Part shown: piece by piece, positions 35,194 to 43,910 of the stretch
Layout of the letters: each line of letters starts with the position of its first letter
Position numbering within the stretch: position 1 is the stretch's first letter
DNA from: Flavobacteriaceae bacterium PS02337
Lineage (GTDB): Bacteria; Bacteroidota; Bacteroidia; Flavobacteriales; Flavobacteriaceae
Length of the DNA: 64,000 nucleotides
Reading direction: 5' to 3'
Assembly (NCBI GenBank): GCA_029959285.1
Contig: JASCOE010000012.1
Location: 1 to 64,000, forward strand
The notes under the pieces: model-generated
Databases searched by the model: none
The model's input: only the letters and a program-made list of their open reading frames with translations
Told to the model about the DNA's origin: nothing
Made by a program: the position numbers and the translations under genes

Positions 35194-35220
35194 ATAGCTG
35201 CCAAATAAAATGACAGCTAT
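35194..35220 (-). terminator. Terminator of the outer-membrane protein gene
   Basis: On the minus strand, atagctg and cagctat pair around a 13-base loop, followed by a run of eight T. Confidence 0.7.
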
Positions 35221-35246
35221 ATTTATAAATATATTTTCAGCAAATT

Positions 35247-36152
35247 TTAGATTCTAAAAATACCTCCAACTGCAATAATTCGTTGAAAATAAGTAAAATG
35301 CTGAGAAGCTTTATCTTCATTACTCGTAGTAGTTCTAATATCCTGCATGTTGATATAACCACCTTTTAACTCTCCTTGAATATAGAAGTGTTTGAAGAAA
35401 GTAATATTTAGACCCGCTTTTGCAGAAACACCATAACCAGAAACGTGAAAATCATCATGACGTTCTTTTCCTAAAAGTGTTGTATTGGTTTTAGGATATA
35501 AAACTCCCGCTCCAAGACCTTCAGTTAAGTTAATCTGAACTTTATCAATATTTGGCAAACCAAACCATTTAGAAACATCATCAAATCTTGCAACCTCTGT
35601 ATTAATGTAATTTAAACCGTCTGTATGTTCGTACATTAAAAAAGCTGGACCATTTACATTAATTTCACCATTGCCATAACCACCCTCTTTAGCTCCTCCC
35701 TGAGACATATCGACAGGAGTATTGTTATAATTGCCATTGTAAATTGACGCGGGATCATCTGTCGGTAAATTAATGTTTCCATTAACATTTGCAATTTGGT
35801 TTTGTGCCATTACATATTTCATGTGGTCAACACCAATTGTAACGCTATAATGATCGCTAAAAAAGTAACCCAATCTCAAATTAGTTTGAGGAATAGTCAT
35901 GTTGGCAGGATTAATGTAATCAACATGCCAACCTTTTGGTTTATCATGAGCTCTCATATCTTCCACTGTAAAGTTGTAATCTTTACCTCTGAAATTTACA
36001 TCAGATTTTGAGTAACTCTCTCTGTTTCCGCCCCACATAACAAAGAATTTTCCTTTATTATGAGCAGTATATTTCTGTACTGGAATTTCTTCTTGAGCAA
36101 AAATGCTGAATGAGAATCCAAGTAAAGCGAAAAATAAATATTTTGTTTTCAA
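35247..36152 (-). CDS. Outer-membrane beta-barrel protein
   Basis: The 301-residue protein has a signal peptide ending FSFSIFAQ and then alternating beta segments rich in Tyr, Gly and Asn. An opening KGKFFVMWGGNRESYSKSD and a C-terminal strand FQRIIAVGGIFRI end with the aromatic/charged pattern of a barrel. No enzyme motif is visible. It lies 19 bp after kdsA on the same strand, so the lipopolysaccharide gene and the barrel may be co-transcribed. Confidence 0.8.
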   Translation of the reverse strand: MKTKYLFFALLGFSFSIFAQEEIPVQKYTAHNKGKFFVMWGGNRESYSKSDVNFRGKDYNFTVEDMRAHDKPKGWHVDYINPANMTIPQTNLRLGYFFSDHYSVTIGVDHMKYVMAQNQIANVNGNINLPTDDPASIYNGNYNNTPVDMSQGGAKEGGYGNGEINVNGPAFLMYEHTDGLNYINTEVARFDDVSKWFGLPNIDKVQINLTEGLGAGVLYPKTNTTLLGKERHDDFHVSGYGVSAKAGLNITFFKHFYIQGELKGGYINMQDIRTTTSNEDKASQHFTYFQRIIAVGGIFRI

Positions 36153-36171
36153 AGAACTTAAGTATTATAAA

Positions 36172-36990
36172 TTAAAATGCGTTAACTGTTTTTCTAATGG
36201 CAACCAGTTTGTTCATTAAACCTTCAAAATAGTCTAAATGAAGCATATTAGCGCCATCACTTTTTGCATTAGCAGGATCAAAATGAGTTTCGATAAAAAT
36301 ACCGTCAACACCAACTGCAATACCAGCTTTTGCTACCGTTTCAATCATGTCAGGTCTTCCGCCAGTAACTCCAGCAGTTTGATTTGGCTGTTGTAAAGAA
36401 TGCGTAACATCCAAAACCGTAGAAGCATATTGTTGCATAGTAGGAATTCCTCTAAAATCAACAATCATGTCTTGATAACCAAACATAGTACCACGATCTG
36501 TAACCATAACATTCTCATTATTACAGTCTAATACTTTTTGTACAGCATGTTTCATGCTTTCTGGACTCATAAATTGTCCTTTTTTCAAGTTTACCACTTT
36601 TCCAGTATTTGCCGCAGCAACAACAAGATCAGTTTGGCGAACCAAAAATGCCGGAATTTGAAGAACATCTACATATTGCGCCGCCATTTTAGCATCTTCA
36701 TTGGTGTGAATATCTGTAACAGTCGGAACGTGAAAGGTTTCTGAAACTTTTCTTAAGATTTTTAATGCTTTTTCGTCACCAATTCCAGAGAAACTATCAA
36801 TTCTAGAACGGTTTGCTTTTTTAAAAGATCCTTTAAATACATAAGGAATCTGAAGTTTGTCGGTAATACCAACCAATTTTTCAGCAATACGCAACGCCAT
36901 TTCTTCTCCTTCGATGGCGCAAGGCCCCGATAATAAAAAGAAATTCCCGCTGTCAGTATGCTTAATTTGAGGAATATGTTGTATGTTCAT
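36172..36990 (-). CDS. kdsA: 3-deoxy-8-phosphooctulonate synthase
   Basis: KdsA condenses phosphoenolpyruvate with arabinose 5-phosphate to make KDO 8-phosphate, a precursor of the lipopolysaccharide core. The 272-residue length is typical. Signatures are LLSGPCAIEGEEMALRIAE, KGSFKKANRSRIDSFSGIG, DRGTMFGYQDMIVDFRGIP and the TQPNQTAGVTGGRP-like loop near 205-215. Cytoplasmic. A -7 promoter box lies 20 bases upstream. Confidence 0.96.
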   Translation of the reverse strand: MNIQHIPQIKHTDSGNFFLLSGPCAIEGEEMALRIAEKLVGITDKLQIPYVFKGSFKKANRSRIDSFSGIGDEKALKILRKVSETFHVPTVTDIHTNEDAKMAAQYVDVLQIPAFLVRQTDLVVAAANTGKVVNLKKGQFMSPESMKHAVQKVLDCNNENVMVTDRGTMFGYQDMIVDFRGIPTMQQYASTVLDVTHSLQQPNQTAGVTGGRPDMIETVAKAGIAVGVDGIFIETHFDPANAKSDGANMLHLDYFEGLMNKLVAIRKTVNAF

Positions 36991-37010
36991 AATATGATTT
37001 TTTGACAGTG

Positions 37011-37018
37011 CAAAGGTA
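37011..37018 (-). promoter_or_regulatory. -7 promoter element of kdsA
   Basis: TACCTTTG on the minus strand matches TAnnTTTG and lies 20 bases before the kdsA ATG. The expected upstream TTG is not evident. Confidence 0.45.
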
Positions 37019-37061
37019 GTTATGATTTATGAATACCAGATTAAGATTTAAGATTATTTTA

Positions 37062-37213
37062 AGAAGCTAATCCTGCTATTCGCTGTAATCTTTTTCTCCA
37101 AATCCTTTTTTTCTTTGGTCGTTGCAGGAGCTTCCGTTGGTCGCTCTGCAACGACCAGAAAAAATAGGCTTTCTCAAAAAAGGATTTCCGCTTCTATCAG
37201 GGCTAGAAGCTTA
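37062..37213 (-). ncRNA. Structured non-coding element (Flavo-1-like)
   Basis: On the minus strand the ends pair: AAGCT...AGCTT, then CCTG...CAGG. They enclose GATAGAAGCGGAAATCC on one side and GGATTTGGAG...ACAGCGAATAGCAGG on the other, with an inner hairpin (ggtcgttgcag against ctgcaacgacc). The conserved-looking purine-rich internal loops recall the Flavo-1 motif, known as a frequent structured RNA in Flavobacteria; this is from memory and was not run through a covariance model. It is 150 bp in a gene-free interval between kdsA and an unknown gene. Confidence 0.5.
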
Positions 37214-37240
37214 GTGGAATTACGAAAAATTAAGTTAATT

Positions 37241-37549
37241 TTAAATTTCAAAAAGTGATAAATCAACTCCAGCACATTCAACAGTCAATTCATTAAACTT
37301 CTTTGAATCTATAATTCCAATTCCTCCTTGTGCTAATATTTCAATTTTATTATCTGTTATAATTTTATAGCTAAAATTGGATAAATTTGAAATTCCTGTT
37401 TCTGAAGTTTGTTTTCTAATTAAACTTTGGTATTTATGATAGTTTTCATTAGATATTAAAATACCAGAGATTGCTCCCATGGTTAAATCGATAACTTGAA
37501 AATCTACAATTCCAATAGATTCATTGTTTATAAGAATTTCACATTTCAT
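37241..37549 (-). CDS. Protein of unknown function, 102 aa
   Basis: A soluble protein without a signal peptide or membrane helix, of mixed alpha/beta composition, beginning MKCEILINNESIGIVDFQVI. It contains LILISNENYHKY-like and GGIGIIDSKKFNEL segments. No domain was recognised. It precedes a lipoprotein gene on the same strand (68-bp gap). Confidence 0.6.
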   Translation of the reverse strand: MKCEILINNESIGIVDFQVIDLTMGAISGILISNENYHKYQSLIRKQTSETGISNLSNFSYKIITDNKIEILAQGGIGIIDSKKFNELTVECAGVDLSLFEI

Positions 37550-37617
37550 AATTTACTTTGATTTTTTGACTGATTATAAAACCTCCAAAAATAATTTGTT
37601 AAACAAAAAATGAAATA

Positions 37618-38070
37618 TTAATTCTGTTTCAATCTTAATCCAATCGGAACCATTAAAATTCCTTTTTCATAAATGTTCAAATAAAGCTTGATAGGTTTTT
37701 TTTGTCCTTCCCATTTTAATTCATAGACATTTAAAAATCCAGCTCCCATATTGCTTCTTTTAGTCGGAAAAGGGCAGCAAGTTTCTAATCTCGTATACGT
37801 GATTTTTTCGCCGCTTGGTCCAGCCAAAGCATTTAAAAAACGAGATTCGTTTAAAGTTTCACTATTCGTATTTTGAAAAAATATATTAACAGGATAATCT
37901 GGATCGTAACCGTATTTTTTATCCTTCGCAAATTGAGTAATCGAAAAGGTATTGTCTTTTTTCAAAATCAAATCGGGCGCATTATCGTCTACGTTTTTCA
38001 AAGTCGATTTTGTACTTACGCAAGAAGTTACTGTAATTAATAAAACAATAAATAAAGCTGTTTTTTTCAT
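37618..38070 (-). CDS. Small lipoprotein of unknown function
   Basis: The 150-residue protein has a lipoprotein signal LIVLLITVTSCVSTK-like, with the lipid-attached cysteine at residue 17, and then a beta-rich body with YGYDPDYPVNIFFQNT and LETCCPFPTKRSNMGAGFLN. Close relatives are sometimes listed as 2-dehydro-3-deoxyphosphooctonate aldolase (KdsA), but nothing of an aldolase fold is seen here. That name seems to be carried over from a nearby gene. Envelope role unknown. Confidence 0.75.
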   Translation of the reverse strand: MKKTALFIVLLITVTSCVSTKSTLKNVDDNAPDLILKKDNTFSITQFAKDKKYGYDPDYPVNIFFQNTNSETLNESRFLNALAGPSGEKITYTRLETCCPFPTKRSNMGAGFLNVYELKWEGQKKPIKLYLNIYEKGILMVPIGLRLKQN

Positions 38071-38098
38071 GAGGTTAGTTGTAATTTCGAGAGTTTGG

Positions 38099-38779
38099 TT
38101 ATTGTTTTGGCTTCTTTGGATTTAGTTTTATAACACCAAGTACAATCAGATATTGTGCCAGAAGATAAGTCAGCATAATAAAAAAGGAACTTTTCGGTAT
38201 TGGCGCATAAAATTTATTTACAGCTAAAATACTATCTGACGCTACAAAGAAAAGAGCTCCAAAAAAAACCAAAAAATTACCTGGTTTTTCCCAAACCAAA
38301 AGTCCATTAAAAGCAAATAAAATCATAATCGAAATAATCGAAGCATAAACAATAACCGGAGTTTCCAGATTTCCTAAATGTGGCATTAAAACAGAAACCA
38401 TTCCGATTAAATATAATGCAATCAACACACTTCCAAATATAAAAAGTGCCTTGTTTTGTTTCTTTCTAATTTTGTTCTGTTTATTGAATACAACGCAAAG
38501 TAGAATGTGCGATATCAAAAACGAAACGAGTCCTAAAATGAAATAGATTTCACCAAGATCGGTAAAAAGCAAAATAACATCTCCAATCCACGAAAAAACA
38601 AGTGCTGTCAGCAACGTATTTTGAGTGGGAAATTTTCTGTAAAAATAAGCGCCAAACCCGATAATTGGAATTAAAATAGGTTTTAAAAATAAATCGAAAC
38701 GATCGAAACCTGAAAGCAGAATGATGAGATAGATTATACTGAACACAATATAAATCTTGAAAAAGTAAGAATTTCTCAT
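38099..38779 (-). CDS. Lysoplasmalogenase (YhhN family)
   Basis: YhhN-family proteins hydrolyse vinyl-ether lysoplasmalogens in membranes. The 226-residue protein has about eight hydrophobic helices. Family features include FPTQNTLLTALVFSWIGDVI, with conserved D, and FFVASDSILAVNKFYAP, whose D/S lie in the last helices. Substrate is from family knowledge. It starts 8 bp after the sterol-desaturase-family gene on the same strand, forming an operon. Confidence 0.85.
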   Translation of the reverse strand: MRNSYFFKIYIVFSIIYLIILLSGFDRFDLFLKPILIPIIGFGAYFYRKFPTQNTLLTALVFSWIGDVILLFTDLGEIYFILGLVSFLISHILLCVVFNKQNKIRKKQNKALFIFGSVLIALYLIGMVSVLMPHLGNLETPVIVYASIISIMILFAFNGLLVWEKPGNFLVFFGALFFVASDSILAVNKFYAPIPKSSFFIMLTYLLAQYLIVLGVIKLNPKKPKQ

Positions 38780-38787
38780 AATAGGGC

Positions 38788-40059
38788 TTATGAATTTATA
38801 TATTGGTTTTGGTTGATTTTAAATTCAAAATTTACAAAATAAATTGTAGTTAGAAAAGATAAAATCAGATATGTAAAAATAATATAATTACTAATCGGAA
38901 TTACACGATTTAATCCAAACCAATCTCCGTAATAACTAATAATAGAAATTACAAATCCTAAGCGTAATGCTTCCCAAAAAACAGCAAATTTGCTTTTGTC
39001 CATTAATTCACTGTAACTATAAATCGTCAGAAAAATAAAAAAGCCATAAACGAATATGTTGGGAAGACCAATTTTGGCAATATTGTCAAATAAATAACTG
39101 ACAAACAATAGTGTAATTAAAACTTGTACGACTGACCAGTAAATTAATCTTTGTGAATTTTGAGTTCCGTACTTTTCAAAATTAAAAACATTTTCAATTT
39201 TATTGACAGGATATTTTTCTTCAAAATTTTCAGGACGCCAACCTGTTGGTTTAAACCAAATCGTTAGTTTGTCTTTCCATTTTGGAGCGCGCCAGGCATC
39301 TGAAATTAATAAACTTAAATGCTGAAAATTAATTTTAATCGGATTCCATGTATTGGCAGGTCTTGTGATTCCGAATACAGGCGGAACGTCGTCTAATTCT
39401 TCTTGAAAAGTGCCGAAAAGTTTATCCCAAAAAATAAAAATTTGAGAATGATTTTTGTCTAAATATTCGGGATTAATCGCATGATGCACACGATGATGCG
39501 ATGGAGTAACCAAAATATGCTCTACAAAACCCATTTTTTTGATGTGTTTGGTATGATACCAAAATTGCAAAAATAAATGAAGTGGAAGTGTTATAGCAAT
39601 CACAGACGCAGGAACTCCCAATAAAGCTGCCGGAATTAATAAAAAAGTAAACAAATTGACTAAACTGGCAATGGGCTGACGAAGCGCGCAAGCCAAATTA
39701 AATTCTTCACTACTGTGATGAATAGCATGTTTGTTCCAGAGAAAATTGATTTGATGTGCCAATCGGTGACTCCAATAGCCGTAAAAGTCAATTACAAAAA
39801 AGGCGATAAAATAGGAGAGAACATTTGGCTCTAAATGTTGTAAAGCAATTTTAGAAACCAGCCATTCGTAAGAAAGAAAAGTAATGCTTAATCCCAAAAC
39901 ATCTTTGACAGAATTCGTAATTCCAGAACTAATACTTGATACGCTGTCGATTAGAGGAGCCGTATCATTTTTTTTATAAATGCCGTAAACTTTTTCGATG
40001 ATAATTAAAGTCAAAAAAATAGGCATTGCAATAATCAATATCTTTCCATATTCCTCCAT
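38788..40059 (-). CDS. Sterol desaturase/fatty-acid hydroxylase family protein
   Basis: A di-iron membrane oxygenase acting on a lipid. The 423-residue protein shows the histidine clusters HRLAHQINFLWNKHAIHH, FWYHTKHI and HHRVHHAINPEYLDKN, which bind two irons, plus several membrane helices and a long C-terminal membrane portion (about 300-420). The physiological substrate is unknown; a membrane ether lipid would fit its lysoplasmalogenase partner, but that is inference. The upstream hairpin repeat (40058-40123) is adjacent to the start. Confidence 0.85.
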   Translation of the reverse strand: MEEYGKILIIAMPIFLTLIIIEKVYGIYKKNDTAPLIDSVSSISSGITNSVKDVLGLSITFLSYEWLVSKIALQHLEPNVLSYFIAFFVIDFYGYWSHRLAHQINFLWNKHAIHHSSEEFNLACALRQPIASLVNLFTFLLIPAALLGVPASVIAITLPLHLFLQFWYHTKHIKKMGFVEHILVTPSHHRVHHAINPEYLDKNHSQIFIFWDKLFGTFQEELDDVPPVFGITRPANTWNPIKINFQHLSLLISDAWRAPKWKDKLTIWFKPTGWRPENFEEKYPVNKIENVFNFEKYGTQNSQRLIYWSVVQVLITLLFVSYLFDNIAKIGLPNIFVYGFFIFLTIYSYSELMDKSKFAVFWEALRLGFVISIISYYGDWFGLNRVIPISNYIIFTYLILSFLTTIYFVNFEFKINQNQYINS

Positions 40060-40123
40060 AAAAAAAGCATTCTAATTCATTCAAATATAGAATAAAATAG
40101 AATGCTTTTTAAATTATTTTCAA
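40058..40123 (-). repeat. 66-bp direct repeat, copy 1 (contains terminator)
   Basis: These 66 bases are identical to 41697-41762. They hold a hairpin (aaaaagcattcta against tagaatgcttttt) that terminates minus-strand transcription. Copy 1 follows the WG-repeat gene, and its right end overlaps the first bases of the next gene. Confidence 0.9.
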
Positions 40124-40159
40124 TTGAGAGCTTGTATAGGCACTATTTAAGAAAGAAAA

Positions 40160-41678
40160 TTAAAACGATTTAGGTTCAAAAGCAAAATTTACGTCGTAGA
40201 ATTTTATCGCTTTTTGATTTTTAATTTTAAAGCGAACATATTCCTTAATAATCTCAAATGAGTCAAACTTTAATTCTAATAGTATTTGGTTTGCGGAGTT
40301 TATAATTCCGAACTTGTTGTTTTTCTTTGCAATAAATTCTCCTGTTGCATAGACTTCTTTGATATAATCGTACTCAGCTGGAATAACTGTTTGATTTTTA
40401 TTGCTTAAGACACCAAAACAATTTTTATCTTTAAAAACTTGATAATTACTATTTGAAAATTCTATAAAATTAGCTTCATCTTTAACAAATTCATCTACCA
40501 AAATTTCTTTTTCAGTATAATTGTTGTCTTCGATAGTGAGTAGGTAATTTTTTGAGTCTTTTTCAGCAAAAATTTTATTTTCAGATGCATTGTAGAAGTT
40601 GTAATTTTCTGGCACAATGATCTGACCTTTAACAGAAAACACTCCGTTTTTATCTTTTAAATTGGTTATAGTGTAATAGTTGCCAAAACGGCTTATATCT
40701 TTATAGAAAATTGGGATTACTTCTTTCTCAATAAATGGATTAATAATGCCTTCTAAGTCCTTTTTAATTGCGTAATATTGATTTTTGAATGAGATACTGT
40801 CCTTATAAAAAGCAGAAGAAATATTATCATAAACTAATGGTTTCAATATCAAATCATTTTTATCGATAATTCCTTCCTTACCATTATTTTTTACAATATA
40901 AATGGAATTAGAAGGACGAATTTCATCATACTTACATTCAATCTCGTATTTTCCAGTCGAATTTATAATTCCTTTCTTCTTAGTTATAGTATTTAAAATA
41001 AGAAAAGAATCTTTACCAAGTATTCTTTCAAACTTATGGTTTTTAATAGTGTTTAAAACGATATTTCCGAGAGTATCAATTATCAAAGTATTTTCATTTT
41101 TAAGTGTTACAATCGATCTTTCATGCTGAAAATAATCGATGTTAAGGGCTTGAAAGGAGGTAATTTGTTTTCCCTCAGAACTAAATAGATCAATACTGTT
41201 GTTATTCTGGACAAACAAAGTGCCTTTGCTTTCCATTATATAATCATACTTAATTGGTAAAATAATCTTGTTTTCAATGTCAATAACTCCTGTCTTATTA
41301 TTTTTTGAAACTCTTACCAAATCATTTCCTAGATAGTAAACATCTTCATAATCAAAAGGAATTTTAGTATTGCCTTGTAAATCAATAAATCCTCTTTTAT
41401 ATTTTTTATTAATTATAATCGCGGCTTCAAAAATATTTTTAAGCTCTTTTCGGTTATGAATGTATTTGTAATTAGGCTCTATAACTACATTACCGAGAGA
41501 ATCAATTAACCCCATTTTATCGTTAAAAGTTCTAAATCCGGCATAGTTGTTTTCAAAATAATAAACATATTCGTAAGTCTTGTTTTGCATCAATTGTTTA
41601 CGAAGAGATTCAAAATTTGATTGCCCTCTTGAGCTAAAAGAAAATAGTAGAATTAAAAAAAAGAAAGGTATTTCTCAT
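40160..41678 (-). pseudogene. WG-repeat protein, signal peptide out of frame
   Basis: The main frame (41593-40160) encodes 477 residues with repeated WG/KWG-type units such as NDKMGLIDSLGNVVIEPNYKY, KRGFIDLQGNTKIPFDYED and NKTGVIDIENKIILPIKYDY. The usual start at 41593 would lack a signal. Upstream, frame analysis gives LILLFSFSSRGQSNFESLRK, a clear signal-peptide end and mature start, continuous with the main frame. The ATG at 41678 (MRNTF) is one base out of frame because of an 8-base A tract at 41655-41662; 7 bases would restore it. Either a slippage-controlled gene, a broken gene or an assembly error. WG proteins are surface or secreted repeats of unknown role. Confidence 0.7.
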
Positions 41679-41696
41679 GATTTTAAATTGAATAAA

Positions 41697-41762
41697 ATAA
41701 AAAAAGCATTCTAATTCATTCAAATATAGAATAAAATAGAATGCTTTTTAAATTATTTTCAA
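41697..41762 (-). repeat. 66-bp direct repeat, copy 2 (clpS terminator)
   Basis: Identical to 40058-40123. The hairpin sits right after the clpS stop codon and is the likely native terminator of clpS. The duplication brackets the WG-repeat gene. Confidence 0.9.
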
Positions 41763-42038
41763 CTAGACAATTTCGGCGCTAAGTCCAGCTTCCAAAAGTT
41801 GTGTACATTGTGGTTTTAATTTTTCTATCGGACCTGTTTTTACAGTGCATTTTCCGTTGTAATGTACAATTAAGGAACATTGTTCTGCTTGTTCTGCCGT
41901 GTGGTTGCAAACACGCATTAAAGTATCAATAACATGGTCAAAAGTATTTACGTCGTCGTTATACATAATGATTTCGTTATTAAAAACAGCCGCTTCTTTC
42001 TCACGGACTTTTTCTCTTACTTTCTCTTTAGTACTCAT
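41763..42038 (-). CDS. clpS: ATP-dependent Clp protease adaptor ClpS
   Basis: ClpS delivers N-degron substrates to ClpAP/ClpCP. The 91-residue protein has the expected core EIIMYNDDVNTFDHVIDTL, then MRVCNHTAEQAEQCSLIVHYNGKC with the H-containing binding pocket. The first 20 residues are a charged extension. It lies 34 bp after prmA, and both are co-transcribed on the minus strand, with a terminator at 41697-41762. Confidence 0.95.
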   Translation of the reverse strand: MSTKEKVREKVREKEAAVFNNEIIMYNDDVNTFDHVIDTLMRVCNHTAEQAEQCSLIVHYNGKCTVKTGPIEKLKPQCTQLLEAGLSAEIV

Positions 42039-42072
42039 CTTATTTAGTTTTTGTACTTTGTAATTACTCTAT

Positions 42073-42906
42073 CTAATTTACGTATTTTAATGATACCCAG
42101 TTGTTTCTTTGTAGCTTTTTAACATACGTTAAACCTTTTTCTACACAAGAAGCATCTATAAAAGGAATGTCTTCTTCGTAGAAACCGCTAAAAAGAATAA
42201 TTCCTTTTGGATTTAATGCGTCAACATACGCCTGCATATCATTCAACAAAATATTTCTATTGATATTCGCAATAATCAAATCGTATTTTTTTCCAGCCAA
42301 TAATGCTGCATCGCCTTCGTAAACGCTGATATGTTTGCAGTTATTGCGTTCAGCATTTTCAATAGAATTCAAATAACACCAATTGTCAATATCAATTGCA
42401 TCGATTGGTTCTGCGCCTTTCATTTCGGCTAAAATGGCAAGAATAGCAGTTCCGCAACCCATATCTAAAGTTTTTAGACCTTTAACATCCATTTCTAATA
42501 AATGTTGAATCATCATGTGAGTTGTCTCGTGATGCCCCGTTCCGAAACTCATTTTAGGTTCGATTACAATATCAAACTCAGCATTAGTTTTTGGATGAAA
42601 AGGAGCGCGAACATGGCATTTTCCATCAACATCAATTGGTTCGAAATTTTTTTCCCATTCTTCATTCCAGTTTACCTGATCGATTTCTTCGATTGTATAT
42701 TCAATTTTAAACTCTTCAGATTGTAAAATGTAAATATCATCCAGAATATTTTCGTCCCATAAATCTTTCTTCACAAAAGCCGAAATTCCGTTTTCTGTTT
42801 CTGTAAAAGTCTCAAATGCTTTTTCGCCCAATTCGGCAATTAAAATTTCTGATCCTGGTTCTTTTGGCTCAATCGTAAAATGATATCCTAAATATATATT
42901 TGACAT
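42073..42906 (-). CDS. prmA: Ribosomal protein L11 methyltransferase
   Basis: PrmA trimethylates ribosomal protein L11 with SAM. The 277-residue protein has an N-terminal L11-binding domain and a C-terminal Rossmann fold with the SAM motif LDMGCGTAILAILAEMKGAE (about 149-168), TGHHETTHMMIQHLL before it and the motif DLIIANINRNIL after it. It precedes clpS by 34 bp on the same strand. Confidence 0.95.
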   Translation of the reverse strand: MSNIYLGYHFTIEPKEPGSEILIAELGEKAFETFTETENGISAFVKKDLWDENILDDIYILQSEEFKIEYTIEEIDQVNWNEEWEKNFEPIDVDGKCHVRAPFHPKTNAEFDIVIEPKMSFGTGHHETTHMMIQHLLEMDVKGLKTLDMGCGTAILAILAEMKGAEPIDAIDIDNWCYLNSIENAERNNCKHISVYEGDAALLAGKKYDLIIANINRNILLNDMQAYVDALNPKGIILFSGFYEEDIPFIDASCVEKGLTYVKKLQRNNWVSLKYVN

Positions 42907-42920
42907 AAAAAAAATTTTTG

Positions 42921-42928
42921 CAAAGGTA
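42921..42928 (-). promoter_or_regulatory. -7 promoter element of prmA-clpS
   Basis: TACCTTTG on the minus strand matches TAnnTTTG and lies 14 bases before the prmA ATG. The upstream TTG is not at the exact distance. Confidence 0.45.
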
Positions 42929-42996
42929 AGAATCCAAAGCAGAAGTTGTCTAAAAATCTAAAAGAACATTCTTATTTTAAGAATAATTTAAAAAAG

Positions 42997-43026
42997 AAAA
43001 AGCGTTTGCATTAGCAAACGCTTTTT
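42997..43026 (-). terminator. Terminator of tpiA
   Basis: aaaaagcgtttgc and gcaaacgcttttt form a perfect 13-bp stem around a 4-base loop, 35 bases after the tpiA stop on the minus strand. Confidence 0.88.
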
Positions 43027-43061
43027 ATATAGTGTAAGATTTCAAAATCTAAAATCTAAAA

Positions 43062-43814
43062 TTAAATAGCTGTAACAATAGCTAAGAAATCGTCAGCTTT
43101 TAAAGCAGCACCTCCAATTAAACCACCGTCTACGTCTGGTTTACCAAAGATTTCTTTAGCGTTTTCTGGTTTTACAGAACCACCGTATAAAATAGAAACT
43201 TCATCTGCGATTTCAGCTCCAAAAGCTTTACGGATAGTTTCTCTAATAAATTCGTGCATTTCTTGTGCTTGTTCTGGCGAAGCAGTTTCTCCAGTTCCGA
43301 TAGCCCAAACTGGTTCGTAAGCTAAAACAACTTTAGACCAAGATTCTTTTGCGATATGAAAAACACCATCACGCAATTGGTTTTCAACAATATTGAAGTG
43401 ATTTCCAGACTGACGATCTTTTAATTCTTCACCAAAACAGAAAATAACTGTCATGTCATGTGTTAAAGCTGTATCAACTTTGCTTGCGATTAAAGCATCA
43501 CTTTCGTGGAAAATAGCTCTACGCTCTGAGTGACCTAAAATTACAGTATCAACACCAATGCTTGTTAACATATCTGCAGAAATTTCACCTGTAAAAGCTC
43601 CACCTTCAGCTTGGTGAACGTTTTGAGCAGAAACTCCGATAGTTGTATTTTTTAATTTTGCAGCAGCAGCTTGTAAGTTTACAAAAGTTGGAGCTACAAT
43701 TACTTGTGCATTTGTTTTTGCTGGAATTTTAGCAATTAACTCGTTTAATAATTCTTCAGTTTGAGCAGCATTTTTATGCATTTTCCAGTTTCCTGCAACA
43801 ATCGATTTTCTCAT
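43062..43814 (-). CDS. tpiA: Triose-phosphate isomerase
   Basis: TpiA interconverts dihydroxyacetone phosphate and glyceraldehyde 3-phosphate in glycolysis. The 250-residue protein has all catalytic residues: N9 and K11 in VAGNWKMHKN, H94 in VILGHSERR and E166 in VVLAYEPVWAIGTG, plus the phosphate-binding loop LYGGSVKPENA. Cytoplasmic. It lies ahead of a perfect terminator and is followed upstream by the TlpA-like gene. Confidence 0.97.
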   Translation of the reverse strand: MRKSIVAGNWKMHKNAAQTEELLNELIAKIPAKTNAQVIVAPTFVNLQAAAAKLKNTTIGVSAQNVHQAEGGAFTGEISADMLTSIGVDTVILGHSERRAIFHESDALIASKVDTALTHDMTVIFCFGEELKDRQSGNHFNIVENQLRDGVFHIAKESWSKVVLAYEPVWAIGTGETASPEQAQEMHEFIRETIRKAFGAEIADEVSILYGGSVKPENAKEIFGKPDVDGGLIGGAALKADDFLAIVTAI

Positions 43815-43910
43815 TTTGGTAGTTTTATATTATTTTTTGTTTTTTTTCTTTGAAGTAAAGTCAAAATTGAAATTGAAATTGAATTTTGACATTGACATTG
43901 TAATTGAAAA

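Noticed and set aside
37062-37213. Attenuator or riboswitch of kdsA
   Set aside because: The element is upstream but on a stand-alone fold without an anti-terminator and no known ligand motif; the repeat-type RNA reading fits better.
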